This document shows, one piece after another, positions 1-8,126 of a DNA stretch of 39,019 nucleotides; position 1 is the first letter of the stretch, and each line of letters opens with the position of its first letter. A program made the translations under genes and the position numbers. The notes under the pieces are model-generated. The model saw nothing but the letters and a program-made list of their open reading frames with translations, had not been told where the DNA came from and ran no database searches. The stretch covers positions 1 through 39,019 of the forward strand of contig JAUMZW010000015.1 of NCBI GenBank assembly GCA_030527925.1. The letters run 5' to 3'. This stretch comes from Streptococcus sp. (GTDB lineage Bacteria > Bacillota > Bacilli > Lactobacillales > Streptococcaceae).

Positions 1-57
1 CGATGGAGACAAATAGGACTGACTTAACAACTACTTGAAGTTTTTAGAGGTGTCCTT
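1..57 (+). mobile_element. possible right end of an insertion sequence (tentative)
   Basis: An open frame entering from the window edge reads RWRQIGLT and stops at 25-27. About 15 bases later comes GTTTTTAGAGGTGTCC, which resembles the inverted-repeat tip of IS3-like elements placed just after a transposase stop. The other end and the transposase body lie outside the window, so the family cannot be named. It sits next to a wrecked wall-protein gene, which fits insertion or deletion activity. Confidence is low because the assignment rests on a short pattern. Bases 61-170 between this and the next terminator show no gene or clear signal. Confidence 0.25.
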
Positions 58-170
58 TAATATTAAATAAGTAATTTTACTTATAGCAATCTTATCTATT
101 TTACAAAATTTATTTGAACATCTAAATATCAATATTTTAAAGTACATATCTATTTTACTGATAATACAAC

Positions 171-199
171 AAAAAAGGAAGTCAATTGCCTTCCTTTTA
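171..199 (-). terminator. rho-independent terminator after the LPXTG remnant
   Basis: On the minus strand a stem AAAAGGAAG pairs with CTTCCTTTT around an 8-base loop and runs into a T tract. It lies about 60 bases past the stop codon of the LPXTG pseudogene and presumably ended its transcript. Confidence 0.75.
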
Positions 200-257
200 A
201 TTTCATTTATTACAGATCATCTGTTTTTCAGTCGAACTAATCTGAGTTTATTTTTAA

Positions 258-576
258 TTACTCTTCGTTGTTTTTATTTTTACGTTTAGCAATTAAGCCT
301 AGTCCTGTAATAGCTGAAAGCATTCCTAAGATACCTATTGAAGGATTATTCTTCTCACCTGTATTTGGTAATGAGGCTTTTTGGAAATGATTTGATGTTA
401 CACTTAATGAGGAAATTGTACTTATTGATGTTGAATTATTCCTACTTGCTGATGTCGACTTAGAAGCTGATTTGCAGTTACCTACGCTTGCACTTGTGCT
501 TTCTGAGGCTGACTTAGAAACACTTAGTGATGTTGATTCGTAGTTACTTTAGCACAAGTTTTGAAATTTTTTTCAT
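258..576 (-). pseudogene. remnant of a serine-rich LPXTG cell-wall-anchored surface protein
   Basis: The minus-strand frame 548-258 encodes a Ser/Thr/Ala-rich stretch (repeats like SASESTSAS), then LPNTG, a hydrophobic segment (ILGMLSAITGLGLI) and the basic tail KRKNKNNEE. This is a classic sortase A sorting signal. No start codon lies in that frame; a TAA at 551-549 blocks it. In a neighbouring frame an ATG at 576 begins MKKISKLVLK, which looks like the start of a signal peptide, and stops at 544. The simplest reading is that an internal deletion fused the first codons of the gene to its 3' end out of frame. The original could have been a serine-rich repeat adhesin or any Ser-rich wall protein; the ligand domain is gone. 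It follows ecfT on the same strand but was probably a separate gene with its own terminator. Confidence 0.8.
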
Positions 577-627
577 CTCATAAATATTTTTCTATAAACA
601 AATATACTTCTATATTTTATCTCCTAG

Positions 628-1455
628 TTATATCCAAGGATTATAAAAACGACCATGATTTACTCCAAATAATAGAAGACTCACTAATAAAATCAATACT
701 GCAGAGACGAGTACGATGTAGTCGTCTTTATCAAGTTTTTGGTAATGGTACCAGGTTCGTTTTTTATTTTTTCCAAAACGTCTGAGTTCCATAGCTGTCG
801 TTACAACTTCTATTCTATCTAATGAAGATAAAATGAGGGGAACAACAATTTGGATGTTACCTGTTATTTTTTTCCATAGACTTGCTGATGATGATAAGTC
901 TAATCCTCTTGCTTGTTGGGCTATTTTGATAATATGAAATTCCTCTTGGACATCAGGAATATAGCGCAATGTTAAACTAACTGCATAAGCAATTTTATAA
1001 CTGACACCTATCTGATTAAGACTAGCAGCAAACTGACTAGGGTTGGTCGTTAAAATGAATAGGATTGCTAAAGGTACCGTACAAAAATACTTGAGAATAA
1101 GATTTATAAGGTAGAAAAGTTCTTCCAAACTGATGTGATAGCCTAAGAAACCTTGAATCAATATAGTTTGATGATGATAAATCATCTCTCCATAAGAAGG
1201 GGCAAATAAGAAGACCATTAGAACATTTAAGATGGAAAAGAGTGTTATTAGTTTTACAACAAAGGCTATTTGTTGCCAGCGTATGTGTGCTGACTTAAAA
1301 AGTAGTAGGGATAGCAAGCAGACTGTTATTAAGAGTCTTGTATCGTAAGTTGTCATACAAGCAATCGAAACTAGGATAAAAAAGATGAGTTTTGAAACAC
1401 CTGTTAAGCGATATAAAAATCCACTACCCTCATGATAGCCTATCAGATGATTCAT
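628..1455 (-). CDS. ecfT: ECF transporter transmembrane component EcfT (CbiQ family)
   Basis: This is the membrane scaffold of an energy-coupling-factor importer. It couples ATP hydrolysis by the ATPase subunit to the substrate-binding S component in the plasma membrane. The 275-residue product has several hydrophobic segments in its first two thirds. It also carries the two family coupling motifs, QQARGLDL in the middle and AMELRRFG near the C-terminus, and ends with a last membrane helix. I chose the start at 1455 ([10 protein letters not shown]) because AAAGGAGG sits 7 bases upstream; an upstream ATG at 1476 lacks that spacing. The start lies inside the 3' end of the ATPase gene (26-base overlap), so the two are translationally coupled. 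It is the last gene of the SAM-hydrolase/S-component/ATPase/EcfT operon, and no clear terminator follows. Confidence 0.9.
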   Translation of the reverse strand: MNHLIGYHEGSGFLYRLTGVSKLIFFILVSIACMTTYDTRLLITVCLLSLLLFKSAHIRWQQIAFVVKLITLFSILNVLMVFLFAPSYGEMIYHHQTILIQGFLGYHISLEELFYLINLILKYFCTVPLAILFILTTNPSQFAASLNQIGVSYKIAYAVSLTLRYIPDVQEEFHIIKIAQQARGLDLSSSASLWKKITGNIQIVVPLILSSLDRIEVVTTAMELRRFGKNKKRTWYHYQKLDKDDYIVLVSAVLILLVSLLLFGVNHGRFYNPWI

Positions 1456-3127
1456 CGTATCTCCTCCTTTTTTCATCGTTATAAAATCTTGTGACTGACA
1501 ACGGATCTAAGTTATACTTTTCTGCCAATTCGTACAAACTTGTCTTTTTTAAGTTTGCAATTTGTAATATGTTTTCTTGACTAAAGAGTTTTTCAGATAG
1601 GGTATCTTCTATTATTCTACCTTTAGAAAATACTAGTACTCTATCTGTGTATTCTAGTAAGAGCTGCATATCATGGGTTACCATTATAATGGTGTGGCCT
1701 AGACTATTTAGATGATTTAAAAAGATCATCATCTCAGTATAGTTCTTCTCATCTTGACCTGCTGTGGGTTCGTCAAGGATAAGAATTTCTGGTTCTAAGA
1801 CTAAAACTGAGGCAATGGTAACTCTCTTTTTTTGTCCAAAAGATAGGGCTGAAATAGGCCATTTTCGATAAGAATATAAGCCACAGACTTTAAGAATGTG
1901 ATTTACTTTTTCATCTATTTTTATTTCAGGTACGCCTCTATATCTTAGTCCTAGAGCAATTTCATCATATATCATAGCTTGGCTAATCATATGATTAGGA
2001 TTTTGTAGGACATATCCTATCTTTTCCGCCCTTTCTTTTATGGAATCACCATTGATCTTTTGTCCATTATAAAAGATATCACCTTTTGCTTCAATCATTC
2101 CACTAAGTGATTTGGCAAAGGTTGATTTCCCTGCGCCATTTTGACCTACAATAGCTAGACGTTCTCCCTTTCTAATACTAATCGAAATATCTTTGAGGAT
2201 AGGTTCGCCTATTTGGTACTCATATGTAAGATGTGATACTTCTAGACACTTCTCATTAGTAACTTGATGTTTGGGTGGTCGGTCATAGGTAAAATCAACT
2301 TCTTCTAAAGACATTTGCTCAAGGTTTGACAAATTCGTCACACCGTCTAATGAAATCCCTATATTTTTTAGAAAGCTGAGATAGAGAGGTTCTCTGATTC
2401 CGTTATCTTGTAAAAGAGTTGTTGATAGGAGCTCGTCTGGACTACCACTAAAAACAATCTTCCCCTCATTCATGAGAACTATGATATCAACTTTCCTATA
2501 TAGAACGTCTTCTAGTCGATGTTCTATAATAATAGTTGTAACATCGTCTGTTTGATGAATAACATCAATAAGGTCTATAATATCTTGGCCCGTTTTAGGG
2601 TCAAGATTAGCTAATGGTTCATCAAATAAGAGAATTGGACTCTCATCAATAAGGACACCTGCCAAGCTTACCCGTTGTTTTTGGCCACCTGATAAATCTT
2701 GTGGTCTATGTTTTAGTAAGTCATCTAATTGTAGTTGTTCTGACCATTTTGAGACTTGGGATTTCATTTCCTGATAAGAAACACAATCATTTTCAAGGGC
2801 AAATGCTAGGTCTTCTGCGACTGTTAGACCAATAAACTGTCCATCTGGATCTTGCAAAACAGTTGAGACCATTTGTGATTTTTCATAAATGGAGGATTCA
2901 TACATTTCCTTGCCATCAATTCGTAGACTGCCTGAGTGTTGACCTCTAAAAGTATTTGGAATAATACCATTTAAACATTGAGCTAGGGTTGATTTCCCAC
3001 TGCCTGATGGACCGATTATCAGAACTTTTTGCCCTTTTTCAATGTGTAATGTGATTTTTTTTAGGGTTGGTTCTGACTGTGCTTCATACTGGAAACCGAA
3101 ATCTTTAAATTCTATGAAAGGTTTCAT
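1430..3127 (-). CDS. ECF transporter fused double ATP-binding protein (EcfA-EcfA')
   Basis: One 565-residue polypeptide holds two complete ABC ATPase domains, replacing the usual separate EcfA1 and EcfA2. Domain 1 has Walker [10 protein letters not shown] at about 39-47, signature LSGGQ at about 145-149 and Walker B ending LLFDEP. Domain 2 has GQNGAGKST at about 328-336, a slightly altered signature LSFGQ at about 428-432 and LILDEP. A basic tail of about 40 residues follows. It would power the transporter with the neighbouring EcfT and UPF0397 S component. Because the ATPases are encoded with their own S and T units, this is a group I (dedicated) ECF system rather than the shared module. I chose the start MKPFIEF at 3127, 6 bases after GGAGAG. 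The transported substrate cannot be read from the ATPase. Confidence 0.9.
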   Translation of the reverse strand: MKPFIEFKDFGFQYEAQSEPTLKKITLHIEKGQKVLIIGPSGSGKSTLAQCLNGIIPNTFRGQHSGSLRIDGKEMYESSIYEKSQMVSTVLQDPDGQFIGLTVAEDLAFALENDCVSYQEMKSQVSKWSEQLQLDDLLKHRPQDLSGGQKQRVSLAGVLIDESPILLFDEPLANLDPKTGQDIIDLIDVIHQTDDVTTIIIEHRLEDVLYRKVDIIVLMNEGKIVFSGSPDELLSTTLLQDNGIREPLYLSFLKNIGISLDGVTNLSNLEQMSLEEVDFTYDRPPKHQVTNEKCLEVSHLTYEYQIGEPILKDISISIRKGERLAIVGQNGAGKSTFAKSLSGMIEAKGDIFYNGQKINGDSIKERAEKIGYVLQNPNHMISQAMIYDEIALGLRYRGVPEIKIDEKVNHILKVCGLYSYRKWPISALSFGQKKRVTIASVLVLEPEILILDEPTAGQDEKNYTEMMIFLNHLNSLGHTIIMVTHDMQLLLEYTDRVLVFSKGRIIEDTLSEKLFSQENILQIANLKKTSLYELAEKYNLDPLSVTRFYNDEKRRRYDESSDRLS

Positions 3128-3144
3128 TTTTTTCTCTCCAAACC

Positions 3145-3693
3145 TCAATCTTTTCTTAGACTTCCTTTTTTGACACGTGTCTTAGCATAGATGTCTAATA
3201 ATAAACTTCCACCTATTCCAATTGTAATGCTATTGACAGTCGCTGTTAAAATCCCTTGTGTGAATACTTTTGATTGAGGTTCGTTGTAAATAAAGATATC
3301 CCCATATGGGGCAATAAGTGCCCAACCGATGATGTTTGTTAAAATTTGGGTAATATTGAATTTGATGTAATCAGCTGTACTGATATATCCTTTATTGATA
3401 TTAATAGAACGAGAAAGCAGCCCAATTGATAATCCAATTAAACCACTGATAATTACCCAAGACCACCAGGGTGAACCAAATTGAAAAGCATCTTTTAGGG
3501 CATGTCCAATAAAACCTGTAAAGAAACCTACGGTTGGTCCGAAGATGATGGCAAATAGTGCCAAGACGGCATATTGTAATTGGATACTAGTGTTTGGTAC
3601 TGGGGTTGGGATATTAATTAACATCCCAATAATAATGAATAGGGCTGCACCAATCCCAATTGCGACAACGTTTTTAATCGAATTTTGTTTCAT
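3145..3693 (-). CDS. UPF0397-family ECF transporter S component
   Basis: This 182-residue, very hydrophobic protein has about five or six membrane segments. Motifs typical of UPF0397 include [18 protein letters not shown] near the N-terminus, [23 protein letters not shown] and GSPWWSW. S components bind the vitamin or other micronutrient and sit beside EcfT. The ligand of this family is not established to my knowledge. The gene lies between a SAM-hydroxide-adenosyltransferase gene and the fused ATPase, 22 bases after the former and slightly ahead of the latter. A nucleoside, methionine-related or SAM-derived compound is therefore a reasonable guess, but only a guess. A ribosome binding site GAGGTG precedes the ATG. 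Confidence 0.88.
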   Translation of the reverse strand: MKQNSIKNVVAIGIGAALFIIIGMLINIPTPVPNTSIQLQYAVLALFAIIFGPTVGFFTGFIGHALKDAFQFGSPWWSWVIISGLIGLSIGLLSRSININKGYISTADYIKFNITQILTNIIGWALIAPYGDIFIYNEPQSKVFTQGILTATVNSITIGIGGSLLLDIYAKTRVKKGSLRKD

Positions 3694-3715
3694 TTTTTCA
3701 CCTCAACTATTTATT

Positions 3716-4564
3716 TTACGCTTCTATTTTCTTAATTTCAATATGCCAGTTTGAACCAACTCCTACATTGTAAGCTTTGGCAAATGAACCTTGGTTAATT
3801 GCTAGACCAACACGGTATAGAGAATTAATGTACAAGATTGGTTGACCGATTCTAACATCTGCAAATGATTTACCGTATGTCACTTGATTTTGATAAACCA
3901 ACATATCATTATTGTAGATTGTTACTTCGAATCGTTCTTCAAATTCTGGGCTTAAACTGTAAAAATCTTCTCTAGTAATAGAAGTCCATAGTGAACCAAA
4001 TCGTACATCTAGAATATCAATCGCACCTCTAGCTGTATTATCACTAACTGTTGTTTGAACTTCAGGTAGTTCAACGATATGGTCAATACTAAGCTCTGAT
4101 CCAACTTCTTCAAAGCTAATATGGCCACTGGCTAATTTAGCACCTGTGTAGGCATATACATCTCGTCCATGGAATGTGTATGAGTATTCAGTGTTACTGC
4201 GACGGTTCTTAACTTCTGAAATTTCACGGATAGCTTTAATACCAACATGTTTTTTTAAGTAAGATAGGGTTCCATTATCTGGAGTCACAATATATTGGTT
4301 GGTTGTCGTCAAAGCCACAACACTTTTACGTTTTGAGCCTACACCTGGGTCTACAACTGAAACAAAAGTGGTACCTTCTGGCCAATATTCAACTGTTTGA
4401 AAGAGACGGTAAGAAGCCTCAAAAATATTATAAGGTGTAATATCATGGGTTAGATGGTGAATCCCTAAACTTCTTTCTTCTTGTAAGGCTACACCAATCA
4501 TTGCTGATACTGCACCATCTACTAAACCAAAATCCGATTGTAATACTAAAAGATTATTACTCAT
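3716..4564 (-). CDS. SAM hydroxide adenosyltransferase family protein (DUF62)
   Basis: The 282-residue protein has the family hallmarks: N-terminal QSDFGLVDGAVSAM, then VVDPGVGSKRK, TPDNGTLSYL and FHGRDVY. Known members split S-adenosylmethionine with hydroxide into adenosine and methionine, and relatives (SalL, FlA) use chloride or fluoride. The C-terminal half matches the family's second domain in length. AAGGAG lies 8 bases before the ATG. It is the first gene of the operon with the ECF transporter, which suggests its substrate or product is what the transporter moves. I see no SAM riboswitch in the roughly 110-base leader. Cytoplasmic, with no signal peptide. The family assignment is firm; the physiological role is inferred. 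Confidence 0.88.
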   Translation of the reverse strand: MSNNLLVLQSDFGLVDGAVSAMIGVALQEERSLGIHHLTHDITPYNIFEASYRLFQTVEYWPEGTTFVSVVDPGVGSKRKSVVALTTTNQYIVTPDNGTLSYLKKHVGIKAIREISEVKNRRSNTEYSYTFHGRDVYAYTGAKLASGHISFEEVGSELSIDHIVELPEVQTTVSDNTARGAIDILDVRFGSLWTSITREDFYSLSPEFEERFEVTIYNNDMLVYQNQVTYGKSFADVRIGQPILYINSLYRVGLAINQGSFAKAYNVGVGSNWHIEIKKIEA

Positions 4565-4595
4565 TGTTATAACTCCTTAAATTATCTAATGCCTC

Positions 4596-4624
4596 ATTCT
4601 ACCATAATTTAAGGGGCTTTTAAA
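4596..4624 (-). promoter_or_regulatory. putative promoter of the SAM-hydrolase/ECF operon
   Basis: On the minus strand TTTAAA (4624-4619) is followed after 17 bases by TAGAAT (4601-4596), preceded by TGG as in an extended -10. The start codon of the SAM-hydrolase gene is about 30 bases downstream. The -35 is a weak match. Confidence 0.45.
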
Positions 4625-4673
4625 TAAGCTTATTTTTTGATATATTTATAGTTTTTAGTTATATATTAGTTGT

Positions 4674-5530
4674 TTATTTCGTTAACTGTCCTCCTTCAAT
4701 GACTAAATCATCTGCTTTAGCTGCATTTCCATAAACAGGATATAATGTTTTTTCATAATCTTTATGGAAAAAGTTTTCTTCAGCTAATTCTTTAATTTGG
4801 TTATTTATATATTTCAATAACTCTTTATTGCCTTTTTGTACTGCTGGGGCAATAGTATCTGGATCTCCTAAGGAAGAAATTCCAACTTTATAACCTTGAT
4901 TTTCTAAACTCCATGCAATGACCTCGGTATTATCTGTACTAAAAGCATCTCCTCTACCGTCTAACAAAGCTTGGTAGGCGTCGCTATATTGATCATATTT
5001 TTGAAGTTTGACTTTAGGAAAGTTCTTTTCAAAGTACGTTTCAGCCGTGGTTCCTTTTGTAACGATTAACGTCTTTCCTTCAAGTTGTTCAACCTTTGTA
5101 ATTGTTGATGTTTTTGGAGATACTACTCCTAACGATACTTTCATATAAGGTAGGGCAAAATCTACTTGTTTTGCACGTTCTTTTGTTACTGTAAAATTAG
5201 CAAGTGTAATATCTACCTTATTAGACACAAGATACTCTGCACGATTGGCTGCATCAACCGATATATATATTCAGGTTTTACTCCTAAATCTTTTGCCAAT
5301 CTATTTCCGAGATAAATGTCGTATCCTTGAAAATTACCACTATTATCTACATATCCGAATGGTTTTTTATCGCTAAATACTGCGATTTTTAATTTACCGC
5401 TTTTTTTAATTTCTTTGATAGTCCGAAAACTGGTCGAGGTGTGAGAAGTCGCCTTAATTTTTTGAGACGTTAAAAGCACTGTCAATGCTAAAAGTGTAGT
5501 TACAATACCAATTTTTCTAAGTATCTTCAT
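4674..5530 (-). pseudogene. amino-acid ABC transporter substrate-binding protein, frameshifted
   Basis: The 5' part (5530 to about 5262) encodes a signal peptide and the start of a family 3 solute-binding protein (GKLKIAVFSDKKPFGYVD, GYDIYLGNRLAKDLGVKPEYI). The 3' part (5228-4674) carries the rest (NKVDITLANFTVTKERAKQV through VIEGGQLTK). Reading frame is lost at an (AT)5 run, 5261-5270. Removing one TA unit gives a continuous 284-residue protein through YISVDAANRAEYLVSN, the normal length for the family. Related proteins bind glutamine, glutamate, aspartate or arginine. The hydrophobic leader ends LLTSQ with no lipobox cysteine, so even an intact product would lack the usual lipid anchor. 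It follows the permease gene by 24 bases. The break could be a real mutation, slippage-based variation or a sequencing error. Confidence 0.85.
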
Positions 5531-5554
5531 AATCCTTGAAAAATTCGAATTAGA

Positions 5555-6229
5555 TTATTTTCTTGAAAAAGTACCTGTATCCCTGAACTCTGCATACCGT
5601 AACCTCCTCTCCAAATAATGACATAAAAGGGAAGTTGGTAGCAATATGATTAAATACGAGATAACTAGCATCCATAATGCTATATCTGTTTCATAATATA
5701 AACCAATTAAATCTTTTGCGACATACATTAAGTCTGCTAATGCGACAGCTGAAAACACCGATGTTTCTTTTATCAAAAAGATAACATTTGCACTTATTGA
5801 TGGTAAAGAAATTGACAATGCTTGTGGAAAAACAATATACCTAAGAATTTGACTTTCCTTTAAACCAATCGAACGGCCAATCTCTTTTTGACTATTGGAT
5901 ACAGCTTCTAGGACGCTCCTGAAAGTTTCAGCCATATACGAACCCCCTAGGAAAGTTAGACCGATGAGTACACATGTTTCAGATGATAATATTATTCTAA
6001 CTCTCGGCAAACCAAAGTATAAGAAAAATAATTGAATTAGTAAGGGGGTATTTCGTGATACTTCAATATAAGCTCCAAATAGTGGAGATAGTATCGGTAG
6101 TTTATACAGCCGTATCAATGCCACCACTAATCCCGCAGCAATCGCTCCAACTATACCCAAAAATCCTAATCTAATGGTTAAGTAAAATGCTTGTTGATAC
6201 AGCGGAAGATACTGGTTAATAACATCCAA
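5555..6229 (-). CDS. amino-acid ABC transporter permease (HisM/GlnP family)
   Basis: The 224-residue membrane protein has about five helices. It also shows the family's cytoplasmic loop (EAVSNSQKEIGRSIGLKESQ, then FPQALSISLPS), where the ATPase docks. It forms the channel for polar amino acid uptake in the plasma membrane. Translation most likely begins at TTG 6229, with AGGAGG about 10 bases upstream. The gene is first in a two-gene unit with the frameshifted binding protein. No ATPase gene is beside it, so it would need one encoded elsewhere. Since its partner is broken here, the uptake system may be inactive. Substrate specificity cannot be told from the permease. Confidence 0.88.
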   Translation of the reverse strand: MDVINQYLPLYQQAFYLTIRLGFLGIVGAIAAGLVVALIRLYKLPILSPLFGAYIEVSRNTPLLIQLFFLYFGLPRVRIILSSETCVLIGLTFLGGSYMAETFRSVLEAVSNSQKEIGRSIGLKESQILRYIVFPQALSISLPSISANVIFLIKETSVFSAVALADLMYVAKDLIGLYYETDIALWMLVISYLIILLPTSLLCHYLERRLRYAEFRDTGTFSRK

Positions 6230-6332
6230 TTTTTATCACCCTCCTTTCAATTTAGATTAAGTCTATCATAGGAATAAAGGATTAACTAATATCAATTTTC
6301 TAATACATGATATAAATTATAACTATATCAAT

Positions 6333-6381
6333 AAATTTAAGGTTTTCTAGTTGTAAAAGATGCAAAAATAACCTTAAATTT
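6333..6381. repeat. 12-bp perfect inverted repeat upstream of the ABC permease gene
   Basis: AAATTTAAGGTT at 6333-6344 is mirrored exactly by AACCTTAAATTT at 6370-6381, with 25 bases between. It lies about 100 bases upstream of the permease start in a gene-free stretch (6230-6485). It could be an operator, a long hairpin in the leader RNA or a remnant. The rest of this stretch is AT-rich, with no second clear signal apart from a weak FabT-like sequence at 6421-6437. Confidence 0.6.
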
Positions 6382-6454
6382 GGAATTTCAATACCATAAT
6401 TTACTATAATTTTCTAATAGTTTTTGATTATCATAATTATAGTTTTTTCATATA

Positions 6455-6487
6455 AAAAGACCCTGATAAAAATCAGAGTCTTTTTTT
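6455..6487 (-). terminator. terminator of the fatty acid synthesis cluster
   Basis: The stem AAAGACcCTGAT/ATCAGaGTCTTT has a 4-base loop and a T tract, and overlaps the stop codon of accA. It is nearly symmetric and could also act on transcripts from the other strand. Confidence 0.85.
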
Positions 6488-7256
6488 AAAATTTTCTAAA
6501 ACGTTGGTAGCGTTTCTCTAATAGTTCATCTATAGGTAATTTTGAGAGACTTGCTAATTCTGATATCAACTCTGATTTCAATTTAGCAACAATCTCACTT
6601 GAGAAAAAGCCGTGTTCAGGAATGACTTTGTCAATAACTGACATATTATACAACTCACCGGCAGTAATCTTCATTAACTCGGCTGCTTCTGTAGCACGAC
6701 TGCCATCTTTCCAAAGGATAGACGCAAAACCCTCAGGGCTCAATACAGCATATATGGTATGCTCAAGCATCCATACTTTATCAGCGACTGCAAGAGCTAA
6801 TGCTCCCCCTGAACCACCTTCACCTATAATGATAGCAATTATAGGAACTTTTAAATCACTCATCTCGAGTAAATTTTTTGCTATGGCTTCGCCTTGACCT
6901 CGTTCTTCTGCACCAATACCTGGATAAGCACCTGCAGTGTTGATAAATGTTATAACTGGACGCCCAAATTTTTCAGCTTGTTTCATCAATCGCAAGGCTT
7001 TACGATAACCATCTGGATTTGGTTGTCCAAAATTTCGACTGAGATTATCTTGTAAATTTTTTCCTTTTTGAATCCCCACAATTGTTACAGGTCTTCCCTC
7101 TAACTCGGCAATCCCTCCAACTATTGCACCATCATCTGAAAAATGCCTATCGCCATGAAATTCGATAAAATGGTCAAAAATTAACTGAGCATAATCTAAA
7201 GTCGTTAATCGATTTTGATCTCTAGCTTCTTTTAAAACTCTAGAAACATCACTCAT
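6486..7256 (-). CDS. accA: acetyl-CoA carboxylase carboxyltransferase subunit alpha
   Basis: With AccD this forms the carboxyltransferase that moves CO2 from biotin on AccB to acetyl-CoA, giving malonyl-CoA. The protein (256 residues) shows [16 protein letters not shown], the oxyanion-hole region [18 protein letters not shown] and [20 protein letters not shown]. It lacks the long N-terminal extension of the enterobacterial protein, as is usual in streptococci. I chose ATG 7256 ([12 protein letters not shown]) because GGAGGT lies 4 bases upstream. An in-frame ATG at 7268 would start inside that site. It overlaps the end of accD by 8 bases and is the last gene of the cluster, directly before a terminator. 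Confidence 0.96.
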   Translation of the reverse strand: MSDVSRVLKEARDQNRLTTLDYAQLIFDHFIEFHGDRHFSDDGAIVGGIAELEGRPVTIVGIQKGKNLQDNLSRNFGQPNPDGYRKALRLMKQAEKFGRPVITFINTAGAYPGIGAEERGQGEAIAKNLLEMSDLKVPIIAIIIGEGGSGGALALAVADKVWMLEHTIYAVLSPEGFASILWKDGSRATEAAELMKITAGELYNMSVIDKVIPEHGFFSSEIVAKLKSELISELASLSKLPIDELLEKRYQRFRKF

Positions 7257-8118
7257 GACTACCTCCATGCATTCTTAACAACAGTCCTATCATATCTCGC
7301 AACTCTGTTCGTTTTACAATCTTATCAACAAATCCATGCTCTAATAGAAATTCAGCTTTTTGGAAATCTTCTGGTAAATTCTCACGTACCGTTGTTTCTA
7401 TGACGCGTCTTCCCGCAAAACCAATCAGAGCCTGTGGTTCTGCTAAGATGATATCACCTTCCATTGCAAAACTTGCTGTTACACCACCAGTTGTAGGATC
7501 TGTTAAAACTGTCAGATAAAATAAACCTAAATTAGAATGACGTTTTACTGCAGCTGAAATTTTTGCCATTTGCATCAAACTCATAATACCTTCTTGCATT
7601 CTAGCACCACCGGATGCAGTAAAAATCACAACAGGTAATTTTTTCTCACAAGCTAATTCAAATAATCGAGTAATCTTTTCTCCAACAACCGTTCCCATAC
7701 TTGCCATAATAAAGTGAGAATCCATAATAGCTAGTGCTAATTCTTCTCCTTTTATATGTGCAAGACCTGTCATTACTGCTTCATCTAGACCTGTTGTTTC
7801 TTTTGCTTTTTCTAGCTTTTCTTCATATCCAGGAAAATTTAATGGATTTTCAGTTTTAATACCAGTAAATTTTTCTTCGAAACTTCCTTCATCAACTGTT
7901 ATAGTTAAACGTTCCTTTGCTGATATCCTAAAATTATAAGAGCATGAGGGGCAAATTTTAACTAACCCTAAATCTTTTTTATAAATCATGTGCTTACATG
8001 CCGGACATTTTGCAAATAACTCATCTGGCACTTCTGGTGCCTTACGCTCAATAGCATTTTTTAATGAACGGTTAGGATTAATACGGATATACTTGTCTTT
8101 TTTACTAAATAAAGCCAT
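7249..8118 (-). CDS. accD: acetyl-CoA carboxylase carboxyltransferase subunit beta
   Basis: This is the partner of AccA. The 289-residue protein starts with a zinc ribbon, CPAC near residue 38 and CPSC near residue 57. The crotonase-like carboxyltransferase domain follows, with [20 protein letters not shown] and [18 protein letters not shown]. The zinc ribbon is the known RNA/DNA-contacting element in other bacterial AccD. AGGAG stands 7 bases before the ATG. It is translated between accC (8-base gap) and accA (8-base overlap), so the carboxyltransferase subunits are made together. Confidence 0.96.
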   Translation of the reverse strand: MALFSKKDKYIRINPNRSLKNAIERKAPEVPDELFAKCPACKHMIYKKDLGLVKICPSCSYNFRISAKERLTITVDEGSFEEKFTGIKTENPLNFPGYEEKLEKAKETTGLDEAVMTGLAHIKGEELALAIMDSHFIMASMGTVVGEKITRLFELACEKKLPVVIFTASGGARMQEGIMSLMQMAKISAAVKRHSNLGLFYLTVLTDPTTGGVTASFAMEGDIILAEPQALIGFAGRRVIETTVRENLPEDFQKAEFLLEHGFVDKIVKRTELRDMIGLLLRMHGGSHE

Positions 8119-8126
8119 CTACACTC

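Noticed and set aside
4565..4673. Possible SAM riboswitch before the SAM-hydrolase gene
   Set aside because: The leader is too short and shows none of the stems or conserved bases of SAM-I to SAM-III classes. Only a promoter and ribosome site are visible.
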